Positions 34,435 to 45,799 of a stretch of 64,000 nucleotides of DNA are shown one piece after another. Both the position numbers and the translations under genes were made by a program. Every line of letters starts with the position of its first letter. Position 1 is the first letter of the stretch. Source of the stretch: Triangularia verruculosa (lineage: Eukaryota > Ascomycota > Sordariomycetes > Sordariales > Podosporaceae); NCBI GenBank assembly GCA_033296885.1, contig MU863909.1, positions 62,001 through 126,000 on the forward strand. The letters run 5' to 3'. Under the pieces are notes generated by a model. That model had not been told where the DNA came from and searched no databases. It saw only the letters and a list, made by a program, of their open reading frames with translations.

Positions 34435-36100
34435 ATGTCGCTCGATCCACCGACGTATCTGGCATCGCTGCAAAGCAACATCCGCCAACGACCGATTCCC
34501 TGGGATGGCGCCGTGCGCGCAGGAACCCTGACCGAGGAGCAGCTCTCTCGCATCCGAGCCGTCGACAAGGTCAAGAAAGACGTGCGCAAACAGACAATCG
34601 AGTCCGATCTGGATGGGTATAGCGCCCTGTTTGTGGGAGGATCCGGAAAGAAGAGTGTGTTGGAATTGGCCGCCAAGCGTCAGGATGTGGTCCAGTACAT
34701 CCTCGTCCTCCTGAACGACCTCCTCACCAGTAGGTCGTGCTTTCCTCGTCGGGCCATCGCGGCTTCCCATGTGAATTTCGATGGTTCTTCCTTTTCATGT
34801 TCTAGGGCAGCTCCTCCAAGTGTGCCGGTCATGAATCCTGGCATCTTCAGAGTCGCCTCTTATCTTGCATAGAGCTCTGGCTAACCTAGAATCCAACCTC
34901 ACTAGCCGTCCCCGCGCTGTCCAAGGCACTTGTCAATACTGGCGATCCCTACCAACATTTCATTCCTCTCCTCGGTCACAGATCCGTAACCGACGATCCG
35001 ATCCCACTTCTCACCTCGACCGTGCTCGTCAGTCTCATGGCTGGTTCCAGAGACGAATCTCAGGCCGCTTCGAAGGCCCTTCCCCTCATTTACAGCTATC
35101 TCTCGTCCTTAACAACGAATTCCGACGCTGGACTTCAAGATATCGGTGTGCAGGAGTATTCGTCACTTTTATATGGTCATGTTCCCAGGGAGCAGTTCTG
35201 GGCCCAGAGGAGCGAAACCGTTGCGCCTCTGATCAAGATTCTACGGGCGGCGGCCGGTATTGGCAGTGGTGGTGATGCCACGGCCAGCTTGTGGAGTGGG
35301 TCAACAAACCCCTCTAGGAGCGGCTTTGAGGGCTCCCTGGGTGGAGGAGTTGGGCTCCAGCTGCTTTACCATGTTCTCTTAGTTGTCTGGCAGCTCAGCT
35401 TTGAAGCTGCCGATATTGGCGACGATCTCAACAAGTATGTTCTGCCCACTCTTTCACGCCTTTCTGCCGTGCTAACAGGCCCAGGGAATATGACTTCATC
35501 GCTCTCTATACCCAGCTTCTTCGGCTCTCTCCCAAGGAGAAGACCACCCGTCTGCTTCTCTCCACCCTCCTCAACATTCTGACCGCCAACCAAACCTCAC
35601 TGCTTGCCATCGCAGTTCTTGCCCGTCTTCCCACCCTCTTGGAGAACCTCAAGACCAGACAATTCAACGACCCCGACCTCAAAGAAGATTTAGATCGGCT
35701 CCGCGAACTGCTGGAAGAGTACACCAAGACCAAGACCACATTCGATGAGTACGTAGGCGAAGTCAACTCTGGCCGCCTACACTGGTCACCGCCCCACCGC
35801 AACACAGTTTTCTGGGCCGAAAATGCCCGCAAGATCGTAGATTACGAGAATGGCGCGCTTATTCGCAAGCTTACTGATATCATGAAGCAGCCGTGGGAGG
35901 ATGACAAGTCGGTCCTCGCTATTGCATGCAATGATATTGGGTGCTTGGTGCGCGAGGTACCAGAGAAGAGGAGCCAGCTGGAGAAGCTGGGGTTAAAGGC
36001 GAGGGTCATGGAGCTAATGGGTGAGGAGGACGAGAATGTGCGGTGGGAGAGTTTGAGGGCGCTGGGCGGTTGGTTGCAGTACAGCTTTGATACGAAATAA
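34435..36100 (+). CDS. VMA13: V-type ATPase subunit H (Vma13)
   Basis: Three exons (34435-34729, 34906-35434, 35485-36100) encode 479 residues, the normal size. The sequence is an all-helical armadillo-like fold. Family hallmarks include PWDGAVRAG near the N terminus, SLMAGSRDES, and the C-terminal SPPHRNTVFWAENARK, ACNDIGCLVRE and SLRALGGWLQY. Subunit H belongs to the soluble V1 sector and couples it to Vo. It activates the assembled proton pump of vacuoles and silences free V1. Intron 2 ends in two AG sites six bases apart (35478 and 35484), both in frame. The downstream one is used in this model because it gives the conserved KEYDFI. Confidence 0.96.
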
Positions 36101-36506
36101 GGGCGAGGCATAGGCTGTGAGACAGATAGGCGGTAGATGAGATGTGTGTTGGGAAGGCGACTGAATGAGGGCGACGAGCATTGGGCAACGGCAAGGGTTT
36201 CTTTTAGACTGGCTTTTTTTTTTTAGCTTCATCATGGATGTACTGAATGCACCTGTTATATACCTGCTGTGTTTTGTTATCATATCAACTTTTTGTGGTA
36301 AACAAGAGTAATGGAAGGGGTACCCCTTATCTTATCGGAGCTCCGATGTGCCGTCTAAGTCATGTCTTGGCCGTGACATCACTCGATCTCAAGTCTTTAT
36401 CAAGTAAACACTATTACCACGGTATACCAGAATCCATCCTGCCCAGTATTAAGCTCTGCAGTATTAAATTCTAGAAGCGGCATAACTGCTGAATCAAGAA
36501 GTCAAC
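36101..36506. other. Intergenic region between VMA13 and acylphosphatase
   Basis: About 400 bases in tandem arrangement, with VMA13 3' sequence and the acylphosphatase promoter. No other feature is seen. Confidence 0.5.
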
Positions 36507-37217
36507 ATGGTCAAAAGGGTGAGTTCATCCTATCCCGATACGAAGGTGTAATGGAGGGGTACCCCGCTTGTCTTTTTGCGTTGTCTCTTGTCACATCATA
36601 GCTCCAACTAATATGATGGTCTCAGGTCTACTTCCTTGCTCATGGAGGGATGGTACAAGGTTGGTGACGACAGACATTTCCAAGACCACCGATCCAAAAG
36701 GGGAACGGCTCAACTGACACTTTGTCAATCTTTTTGGCATTGATTAGGAGTTGGCTTTCGGTAATGTTACCTTCACCTTTCATTTCCCTGCGTTGCATAA
36801 GGTACATACCTTATATCAATTTATTTCGCCATGAGACTGCTACTTTCCCACCTTTTACGCGTGATGTCTTTTTTTTTTTTTTTTTCTCGTGTCATTTAGC
36901 TCTCTCTATTCTTCTTCTTTCAGAACTCTTTTAAATCCCGTTGTTGGTCATAAAGTGTATATTCTTTCTCTCTAACCAGAGCGTTTATCCGCAATAGATA
37001 CTTCACCCGCGGCCGCGCGGCCGAGCACAACCTCACCGGCTGGGTCCGAAACACGGACAACAACAAGGTCGAGGGCGAAGCCCAGGGCGAGGAGGACTCC
37101 CTGACCAAGTTCCTGAAGGAGGTAGATAAGGGGCCGAGGGGCTCAAAAGTTGTCAAGCTGGATAGAGAAGATCGGGATGTAGTCGAGGGGGAACAGGGGT
37201 TTGAGATCCGTCGTTGA
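36507..37217 (+). CDS. Acylphosphatase
   Basis: Four exons (36507-36518, 36626-36659, 36748-36760, 36998-37217) encode 92 residues, the typical length. The phosphate-binding loop VQGVGFR (14-20) carries the catalytic Arg20, and the catalytic Asn38 is in WVRNT. The rest of the alpha/beta sandwich matches, with VEGEAQG and an acidic middle helix. The enzyme hydrolyses acyl phosphates such as carbamoyl phosphate and 1,3-bisphosphoglycerate in the cytosol. The first coding exon is only 12 bases (M-V-K-R) and the third only 13, so the GVGFR loop is assembled from three exons with Arg20 split CG/A. The donor of intron 2 is GTTGGT, a weak form. Without the 13-base exon the loop is lost, which supports it strongly. 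Confidence 0.93.
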
Positions 37218-37670
37218 ACGGTGTCGTTTCTTACTCTACTAGCTAGCCCATATGCTAAGCTACGTTTTGAAGGCATTCGTTGCCGGGAGATATCTACCTA
37301 AATCAAAGAGAATAATTACCGGAACCGAGTATCAAAAAAATCGATAGCCTTATTGTGATGCCATATTGATCTCCAGTTTCATCCCAATGGATATCTCTTT
37401 TGCATTCTACGCTTCTTCCGTTCTTGCTCTCGATAAATCTGCATTGCCGTTCTTATGTGTGTGTATATATATGTCTTCATTAACATCTCTCTCTTCTCCC
37501 TCCCTTTGGCTAATTATTTCGTCTTCCTCATTTAACCAACCCTCCAGCAAACCAACCAACCGCTATGCCGCCCGTTCATGTAACAAAAAAACGCAATGCT
37601 TCCAAAAAAAATATTTCCTACCCTTCCCAACAGCACAGCATCAACAATTGGTAAACTCTTTCAACAGACA
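37218..37670. other. Convergent 3' intergenic region
   Basis: About 450 bases between two stop codons, pyrimidine-rich on the plus strand. No gene is seen. Confidence 0.5.
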
Positions 37671-40600
37671 CTACGCAAATGTCATCTCAATCTCCTTTTC
37701 CTTCCCAAAGTCATCATCATCGTAGTCGGCCCAAGGGTCTGCCAACGCAATGTTGGGCAAGGTTTGTGACCCTCGTAGCTCTGGGCGGGGCGGCTCATTG
37801 TTGCTGGGGTCGTTGATACCGCTGTAGTCCATTCCCCTGCCCGTTGATGCGGATGTCGATGTAGCTGGTGCCGCTGGTGTTGACGACGGTTTGGTATCGC
37901 TGAACCCAGTATCAAACGTCATCTGCATCCCATCGTCGTCATCCCCAAACCCACCACCACCGCCATATGCGGGATAATAGCCACTATCCTTACTACCGCT
38001 TGCACTGAAGCTAGACGACGCTTGTCTGTTGCTGTACGCCGGTGGCGATGCTGCCGGGCGATACTCATCCGACCCTCTATTTCCATTCGGCGACCCAAAC
38101 CCTGACGAAACAACATCATAACTCTTGATCTCCCGGAGACTATGTCCCCTGGTCCGTGACGGATCGAGCTTCATAGGAGGGAGCGTGCTCTTAATCTCCT
38201 TCACCTGCAAAACACCCTCATCCACACCCTGGTCATTCTGCTTGTTGTTAGCTGCCTCCTTGGCCAGCTCAGCGCGGATGGCATCCACGTCAAACAGCAC
38301 ACCGTGGTTGTTCCCATCCTTGTCTTCCGTCTTGCCGCTAGGCTTGACGCCCGATTTCGAAGAGTCCTCATACACCTCCCACTCTTGCTTCTGAAGCTTC
38401 TGCTTCCTGCTGAACAAGCTAAACCTGCTCTTCTTTTCATTCTTGCCCTCTCTTTCCAGCTCTTTTCTCGCCTCTTCAATTTCATTGATGAGCTCGCGCT
38501 GTCGTTCCTGGTGATTATCTGGGTCCGGGTCTTCGATTTCCGTGAACTCATCACTCTCGACCAACCAGCCACATTCGCGAAGCAGGCGCGGCATGGCCGT
38601 ACGGTAGTCCATGTGGCCGACGACCCATTCAGAAACATCCATGTTCTCCAACCCCGGGACGCCCTCAATCGGTGCCAGTCCTGCAATGCGCCTGATACCG
38701 CCATTCGTCAGACGAAACAGGTACCCCAAGATCCAGTCGTTCCTGTTGTAGCCGCTGATAAAGCGCCCGGACACCACCGAGCGGGCCCGCAAGTACTCAT
38801 CACTGTTGACAACGACTGGGCTTCCAAAAAGGTAGACGTTCTGCACCAGGCCAAAGGCGCCCTTCTTACAAAGCTCCTTCAAGCAAGAGAAGATGACACG
38901 GCTACCGAGAGAGTATCCGACAAGGGTGACGGGACGAGTGCCGAGGTTTCTATCGATGAGCGAGTCCGCCAGAATGAGACCGGCCGCGTTGGCGCGGTCC
39001 AGAGAGACTGTCCACGGGTTATCGATCAGGTAGGAGAGCTTGGTGAGAATGACAGGAACCTGGAGACCAGACATGAGAAGTGTCAAGAAAGTGTTTGCAA
39101 GAACCTGCTGGAGACCTTGGGTGAGAGCCTACATGAAATTGTTAGCACAGTTTCCCAAGTCTTTTGTGCTTCCTTGATGCACAAAAAGCAGACATACCTC
39201 AGTTGCCAGAATGTTGATGGTGTCACCCATACTGGTCAACATTTCAGGCTCCCACAACACAGAGTAAATATCCCCCATGACTGGGTCTACGGTACTGAAG
39301 GGCAGTCGAACGTCATCGACCTTGCCCGTCATCCACCCAGAGACGGTAACGATGAGGTTCACCCGTTTGTTGTTGTTCAATGGCCTGTACTCAAAAGTCT
39401 TGACCGCTCCTGTTCTTCGGTTTGCAGCCCTGACACCAACGATACTACCCGATGCTGCTGCGGTCGACGTGATAATGGCAGCACCTCCGACACCGCCAAG
39501 AAACGCGCCTGTCCCGCCGACACCAATCGCCGTGAATCCCGCTGCCAGACCAGCACCGATTACGGGGGCCATCAATCCGGCAGACAATCCAATGATCAGA
39601 CCACCACCAACCGTAGCAAGCCCCATCATGGCATATCGCTTCTTGAGAGCGAGCTGGCGACGAGTTTCCATATGCTCCGACTCGTCCCAGTTCTCCTTCT
39701 CTGCGCTCTGCTGCATTTCCAATGCGTCCGTGACCTTCTTTTCGAATCGGCAGATGTCCAGCCAGGTGATCTCCAAATCTTTTGCCACCCGTTCGAGCAA
39801 CACCCTAGCTCTTGAATCATAGATTGAATCGGCAATGAGCACAAGAAACAAGTCGCAGAGAACAGTCCATCTGATATCGATATCGATCTTTTGGGCGGTT
39901 GACATCTGTGAGGGCATTTGAACAGGAGCAGCGAGCTCGGATTCATTGTTCGACGAGTATGGCGGTGGTGGCTCAACGGTGTCGTCCGAACCCGTAGTGG
40001 CAAGCGAAGAAGCTCGGGAGGGCCTGGAGCCGGTGGATGTCCTCTCCTCTTTCTCCTCAGCCATCGGGTTCTTTACACGAGCATTCGCCATCAAAACAGG
40101 CGTCAGGTCCTGTGGCATGACCCCGTGTGCACTAAGCTGTTCAATCATGATCTGCTCGTCAGAACTGATGTCCATGTGTGAATAGAGCCGAATCATCATC
40201 TTTTGGCTCCACATCTTCATGCTCTCCGCGGCCAAGGCGACCTGCTTTTTGCTCTTGGGTGATACCGTGATCGACTCCTCGATTGTTTTCACCATTGCCG
40301 AGAGCTCCAGTCTGGTAAGACCCACATATGCGATCCTCTGACCTTCCGTAAGAAGGTCCTTTGTGGCTTGCAACTGACTAACAGCATCGCGCTGGTTCTC
40401 GTCATCCTCTGTGATACTGGTTCCGGCCGCATCGCGGCCTTGAAAGAGATACTGCGTATGTTCATCCATACTAGTTGCAGATTCGGCATCGTCGTCCACC
40501 AGGACCTTGGTATACCCCTTGCCAGCTCCCCCCAAGTTACCGTAGCCGTACGTTTGGTCGTCATCGGCCTCGTTGTATTCCTTGGCGATGAGCTTGTTAT

Positions 40601-41363
40601 CGTCATCGTAGATGTCATATGGAGCATACGCGGGCATAGTTTGCCAGCCATCGTCCTCGTCTTCTTGCTTCTCGGGCTGTTTGGAGGTGAGTTGCTGATG
40701 TGAAAACTCTGAGGTGGATTCAACTGGGATAGCCGCAATGCTCGACCGATTCCTTTGGTGACCCTGTGGTTGATTTTTGGTTTCCTGGACGGCCTGATCT
40801 ACGGTATTCTCCTTCGTCTTGGCCATCTCGTCCTTTCCGGCCGCGCTCGCGGCAGGGGCAGAATCATGTGCGACGCCAGCTTGCGCCGGTGTTCCTGTAA
40901 GTGGGATTTTACTGCTTTGGTCTGACTCCTTCGGTACTGTAACGGACGATGCTCCAGGCCCAGTCTTTTCCTCCACACTCTCCCTCTGAGATACAGCATC
41001 TTTGAAGTCTTCGTCGCTGCCTGATTCTTCCGTGTTCCTGGTATGGTCTGGCTTCGCTTTTGTGGTCCCAGTGGCAGATGTCTTTTCTCTGCTCCCGTTC
41101 TCTATGCGCGACTGACCGGCTTCTCTTTCTTCAGTCAGGCTCGGCTGTGGGCTTTTGGAAAAGCCATTCGGACTTGTGGTGGCGTCTCCACCCTCGCTTG
41201 TCTCGTTCGTTTGAACCGGCGGGACGTACTTTCGTATCGGCAAGCCGAAGTCGTCGTACTCAACAGCCGACGCTGGGGTTGGCGGCGCATTTTTTGTGGT
41301 CGTCGTCGTTGGGGACGGGCCGTTCTGGTCGTCACCAGCCGAGGGCCCGTCAACTCCCGGCAT
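37671..41363 (-). CDS. DUF726/TMCO4-family membrane-associated alpha/beta hydrolase (yeast Mil1-like)
   Basis: Two exons in minus order (39198-41363, 37671-39128) encode 1207 residues. Residues 1-370 are low complexity and acidic. A helical region follows, then Gly/Ala-rich hydrophobic segments at about 575-645 that could span or insert into membranes. The hydrolase part begins near KRVNLIVTVSGW and has a GYSLG nucleophile elbow with Ser795, followed by FGSP and HMDYR. The last ~350 residues are charged and disordered. Family members (human TMCO4, yeast YFL034W/Mil1) are predicted lipase-like hydrolases. Yeast Mil1 is linked to the AP-1 adaptor in traffic, and the substrate is unknown. I start at MPGVDG. 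The frame stays open upstream to 41591. Confidence 0.88.
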
Positions 41364-42505
41364 GGCTGGATCGCTGCCTGGAAAGCGGGTTCGGTAGGGA
41401 TTCAGTCGAGATCGGCGGCGATGTTCACAGGGTGCGCAGCACGTCAAAACTGGCAACTGTGTACTTTGCGCACGTGAGAGGGTGATTAGGGGTGGTGTGC
41501 TCGGCAGGAAACAAAGTCCTCTTTGTTTCAACGCGGCGGGAAGGGGACGAGTCGAGAGACTTGAGATGGACGTCAAGTTAAAGTTGCGCACCCTGAATTA
41601 GTGCCCGTTCATCAAACACAGGGGTCGACAGGGGCCTCTGGTCTTGTCGATGACGGGGTCACGTCACTCGTCAGCCTGTCCGTTTCGTTTCTGTTTCTAG
41701 GTGCGAAAGCCGTGGTTGCGGCCTGACGCTATGGTGTTCCGGTCAAAGGCTGATTGTGAGAATAGGAACAGCGAGATCCTTCGTCTTCAAGAAGATCTTG
41801 TGAGCTTTCCGGAAATTTGTTGAACACAAATGCGAGCCCAAGACGACACGGGAAGATGGTTGCAGTTTGGGTCTCACTTGGCATTACCGACTTTTCGGTG
41901 GGGTTCCTCCCATCCCACCACCGGACGAACTTGAAGAACGGCGCTAGAACTTCGCTGGTGACGACGCCTTCACAGCGGGGCAGTGGCCGTCATCCATCCA
42001 CCCCACGGCCAATTTTGGGGGTTTGTAACTTAGCTGCAGGGCACATGCAGCGTATCAATCCGTCGTTTCCTGTCATAGGCGGCAGACAAAAGCTTGTTAA
42101 AATGAAAATGTAACAGATTGATTCAAGGTATATATCAGGTACAGCAGGAAATTGACGGGACCGGGAGGATCGATACGTGTATTGGATCCGGCGCATTCCA
42201 GGCCCACCCAATGGCTCAGCAACCGACTGCAGCAAACTGCGCCATCTCGTTGACCAACAAACCGGTGCACATCCGGTGCTTCCGCTCCCGCAGTCCTCCA
42301 TTCGACTCCGGTTGCCCTACCACCCTGATCGTATGCCACCAGTCCTAAACTAGCACGTGCCCAGTCACTGAATATGGATGTAATTATGCTAGCAACCCAT
42401 GCCAGCTAGAACTCCAATTGATACCGTAGTCCATCCACCTCTTACACATAATGATGCCAGCAGTCTTTACCGACTACAGTTTTAAACATTCCCGAACCAA
42501 GCCTC
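41364..42505. other. Intergenic region between UTP23 and the DUF726 gene
   Basis: About 1.1 kb on which both neighbours are minus-strand. It contains the DUF726 promoter and leader (41364-41700) and the UTP23 3' region. The DUF726 reading frame is open to 41591 without a stop. No further gene is seen. Confidence 0.5.
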
Positions 42506-43477
42506 TCAATCCTGCATATCAGCCCCCGCAACTGCAGCCTCAACCGCAGCAGCAATCTCCTTATCACTAGCACCCTCACCAGCCGTGGTCTTTTTCCTCC
42601 TCTTCCTCTTGGTCTTATGCTCGCCTGGTGTCTCCGCAGCTGGCGTCTCAGTCTCTTCTTTCCCAGGCCTTTGCTCCTTTTGCCCCTCGGTGACCTTCTT
42701 CGCCTTCTTAACCGCTAATGGATTTGGTCCCTTCTTGCCGTAATTCTTCTTCTTTTTCTTCGGCTTGCCGCCCTCTCCCTGTGTCGAACTCTTGCTCTTG
42801 TCCTTGTCGTCCTCATCCTCGCTCCCAGACTTGTCATCCTCATCCTCTTCCTCTTCCTCTTCCTCCTCTCTCTTCCTCTTGCTCGTCCCTCTCACAATAC
42901 CGCTCATGAACCTGCGACTAGTCAGTATTTCCATTCCCTTAAACCCAATCCTGATGAGAACAACGTACTTGGCCTTCTCCTCCTTATCCCTCACCCTCTG
43001 ACTCGCCTCCGCCATCGGCTCCAGAATCAGCACGCTCCTCTTGACATACATCAGCGGCGTCGGCACCACCGACCTCAGCTTCTCCCTCAACATCTCATCC
43101 TGCGTCGCCACCACATAGCGAAACTTGTTCTCGTTCTTCCTCTTTGGGTCCACCACCGCCATGACACACTCCCTCTCCGTCAGCGGGTCCTCATCCATCA
43201 AGTGCCCACACCTTCTCCTCTCAAAAGTTTTCGCCCGTTCAATCGCCGCCGCCACACCCGGTTCCTTATTCTTCGCGTACATCGCGCGAATACAACACTG
43301 CGTGATCATCGGCTTGAGGTTCTTTGTCGAAAGCGCCTTCTCAAACAGGGTCATCAGATCCAGCTTCATCGTGTCGAGCACGATATCCGACGTCATGAGA
43401 AGCTGGTAGGGCTCGCGGAAGCCGAGCATCTGAAACGACCGCATCAGCTTCTTGTACTGCTTTGTGCGCTTGCCCAT
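42506..43477 (-). CDS. UTP23: Small-subunit processome protein Utp23 (PIN-like domain, zinc finger)
   Basis: Two exons in minus order (42969-43477, 42506-42911) encode 304 residues. A PIN-like domain spans about 15-155 with the family stretches FGFREPYQ-like LGFREPYQ, KPMITQCCIR, KTFERRRCGH and VVDPK. The zinc finger uses Cys61 or Cys62, Cys90, His92 and Cys104. ILEPMAEAS precedes a charged tail with a long Glu run and Lys/Arg blocks. Utp23 is a nucleolar factor needed for early cleavages of pre-rRNA and for release of snR30. FCF1 is the nearest relative, but the RRCGH zinc finger and the long basic tail favour Utp23. A 57-base intron with GTACGT, CTGAC and CGCAG signals is inferred although the frame stays open through it, because its translation interrupts the EEKAK region. 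Confidence 0.9.
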   Translation of the reverse strand: MGKRTKQYKKLMRSFQMLGFREPYQLLMTSDIVLDTMKLDLMTLFEKALSTKNLKPMITQCCIRAMYAKNKEPGVAAAIERAKTFERRRCGHLMDEDPLTERECVMAVVDPKRKNENKFRYVVATQDEMLREKLRSVVPTPLMYVKRSVLILEPMAEASQRVRDKEEKAKYVVLIRIGFKGMEILTSRRFMSGIVRGTSKRKREEEEEEEEDEDDKSGSEDEDDKDKSKSSTQGEGGKPKKKKKNYGKKGPNPLAVKKAKKVTEGQKEQRPGKEETETPAAETPGEHKTKRKRRKKTTAGEGASDKEIAAAVEAAVAGADMQD

Positions 43478-44389
43478 GTTGCCAAGCGTCGTGCCCGTCC
43501 GGGTCCGGAGTGTTCAAATCGAAGTTTGATGTCAAATTCGGTAAGGCGAGCTGCCTGATATCTCAGACGGTTAAATGCGACTGGGTGAGGAAGAAAAGAG
43601 TCGTGGGTTGGTCGTTGTTGATGACTTGAAGGATGAAGGTTCAATGAGACTGAGAAGCTCATGAACTTTTGCTTGGCCAAAAAATTTCCAGAAAGTTTGA
43701 CCCCACTTTTTGATACCTTGACGGTTGATGGCCCAAGCTCCCTGTATATTGGCCCCACTCAACTTGACTTAGACAACTGAAGCATTGGGACTGTTTAGGG
43801 AGGCAGACACTTCAAAAGATGGTCGCTAGGCCGTTACCATATTTGATATTTGATAGGTAGGCAAATTCAGTTGTGATGTCCATCGATTGTCTTTCAATGC
43901 CTTCATCAAAGATGTGGACGCACAGTTCCAGTATCACCACGTTGAGAACGCAGTCGCAGTGACTGAACATTGATATTGGGCATCTTTATAATTGGTTACT
44001 ATCATTGGTTCTATAAGATATTAAATACGTCTAGAAAAAAAAAACACAGAACGCCAATCCCCAACACCTGCTGCCCTGCTTGCTGACACCCTGCCACTTT
44101 ATCAAATCCCAACCTAACCCACGCATGTTTAAAAATCCCAAAACATCAACATTTCCCATGTCAAAGCACAACATAGTAAAGAAGAACTCAAAATCCCATC
44201 TCTCCCACCTCTTAAATGCTGTTTTCCTTTGCCTGTTCAGGTGGTATCTTTCCCGTTCCACAAGCTAATCAATGCCCCACCCAATCGTTCCATCTTCGTT
44301 GCACCATCCCGGGCTGTTCAGTGACAAGGCTCCCTCGACTTCAATTAGTGTCGAGCTCTCTGCCTGGACTAGAAATTGCCCATCGGAGA
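43478..44389. other. Intergenic region between the PP2C gene and UTP23
   Basis: About 900 bases, AT-rich at 43830-44040. It holds the UTP23 promoter and the phosphatase 3' region. No other gene is supported. Confidence 0.5.
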
Positions 44390-45799
44390 TCAATCCTGGT
44401 TCTTTCTGCACATCGCCGCAACAACACTGATATCGTCTAGTTTTCCTATCTAACCATTAGTAACCACTTCGAACGTCACATACCACCACGACACAACTTA
44501 CCACCTCCACTAGCCAAACCCTCCTCAATAGCATGCTCCATGAACGGGCTCTCGGCAAAAGGATCTACAGCAATCACCTTTGCCGCCTCCTTGAGCTCCT
44601 CCGCCACAAAACCCATCATGTCCTTTCCATCCTCACCCTCCGCAATTCCTTCTTCCCTCCCCTCACCCTTCTCCCACCGCTCCACGCTCTCGCTAACCTT
44701 CTCCACAATCTCATGTGGCCATAAGTTATCAATCACCCCATCCGACATCGCAAGCACTACGTCTCCTTCTCGTATCAGCACCTCGTCCACCACGGCACAA
44801 TTGTCTGGAGTATCCGGGCTGTTCGTTCCTAGTTGCCTGGGGCAATCAAACCAATGCCACTGTTCGGTCGACTTGAAGACTAGCTCTCGCGTGGAGGGCC
44901 GCACGACCATCACTTGTGAATCGCCTAGGTTGGTGATGTAAACTAGTGGCTCTGGGTTGCCTGTCTCGGGATTATTGCGGAAATGTAGCAGAGCGCCGGC
45001 CGCGGTGGTGGTCCCTTGCCAGTCGTTCGGTTCGGATGTGGCTTCGATGGTTTGCTCGTAGGCTCGTTGGAGATAGGTTACTGGGTTGGGGTGGTATTCG
45101 GTTTGGTTATGGCGGGCTGCGTCCTGGAATATGGCCGTTGCCCAAAAGTGGAGGATTAAACGGGCCCAGAGGCTGGAAATATTTCCGTCAGCACTGGCAT
45201 CCGAGAACAAGACGTAGGTAAGAAACACTACACAAGGAACAAAACACTAACCCAGCATGGCCCCTCGGCCTCGTACTCCATGCGCCCACCCCGTCGTTGG
45301 CGCATATAAAGTATTTGCTCGCAAACACGGCATCATCACCATTAGTGAAGCCCTGGATCAAGTGTCCATTCACGTACACCTTCCGCCGGTCTCGGCTTCG
45401 ATCGTGTGTGCTGAGCGGGTCACTGAACGATCCTGACGGAGGCGACAAAAAGGGCGGTGGGAACGGCCGTGGTGTTCGTTTGGCAAAGAGCGCAATCCCC
45501 GTATCGAAGCAAAACGGTAGTTCTGGAAACACTGACGGATCGAGTTTGCCGTCGTCATCGAGCGGAAGAGGAGGCGGCTCCGAGGAAGAGGTGGTAGTCT
45601 CGCCTATTGGGTCATTGTCCGAAGAGTGCAGCAACGGAGCTGACGTCTGGAAAGTTGCCCACTGACCCTGCGTCGTCTCATGTAATGGCGGAAAGCTCGG
45701 ACGAGGCCATCGTGATTGCAGGACAAGGGCCGATGAAGCCGTCGTCCTCAATCGCGCAAGTGTTGTCGGGGCTAGCAATCGGGGAGCTAGTCTTCTCAT
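44390..45799 (-). CDS. Mitochondrial PP2C-type protein phosphatase (Ptc7-like)
   Basis: Three exons in minus order (45252-45799, 44502-45172, 44390-44445) encode 424 residues. The N terminus (1-33) is rich in Arg, Leu, Ala and Ser with no acidic residue, typical of a mitochondrial presequence. PP2C motifs follow in order: GDDAVF (Asp155/156), ANDGVGAW (Asp169), GDSQVMVVR, MSDGVIDNLW, and the final GKLDDISVV, which is completed only by the 56-base last exon. These Asp residues bind the catalytic Mg/Mn pair. Yeast Ptc7 dephosphorylates matrix proteins, including Coq7 in coenzyme Q synthesis, and a similar role is inferred here. Ptc7 is the best fit because of the compact SpoIIE-like layout. The donor of intron 1 is GTTAGT. 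Confidence 0.9.

Noticed and set aside
38304..39815. 503-codon plus-strand open frame
   Set aside because: It is antisense to the coding exons of the DUF726 gene and its translation has no domain. It is a shadow of the real gene.
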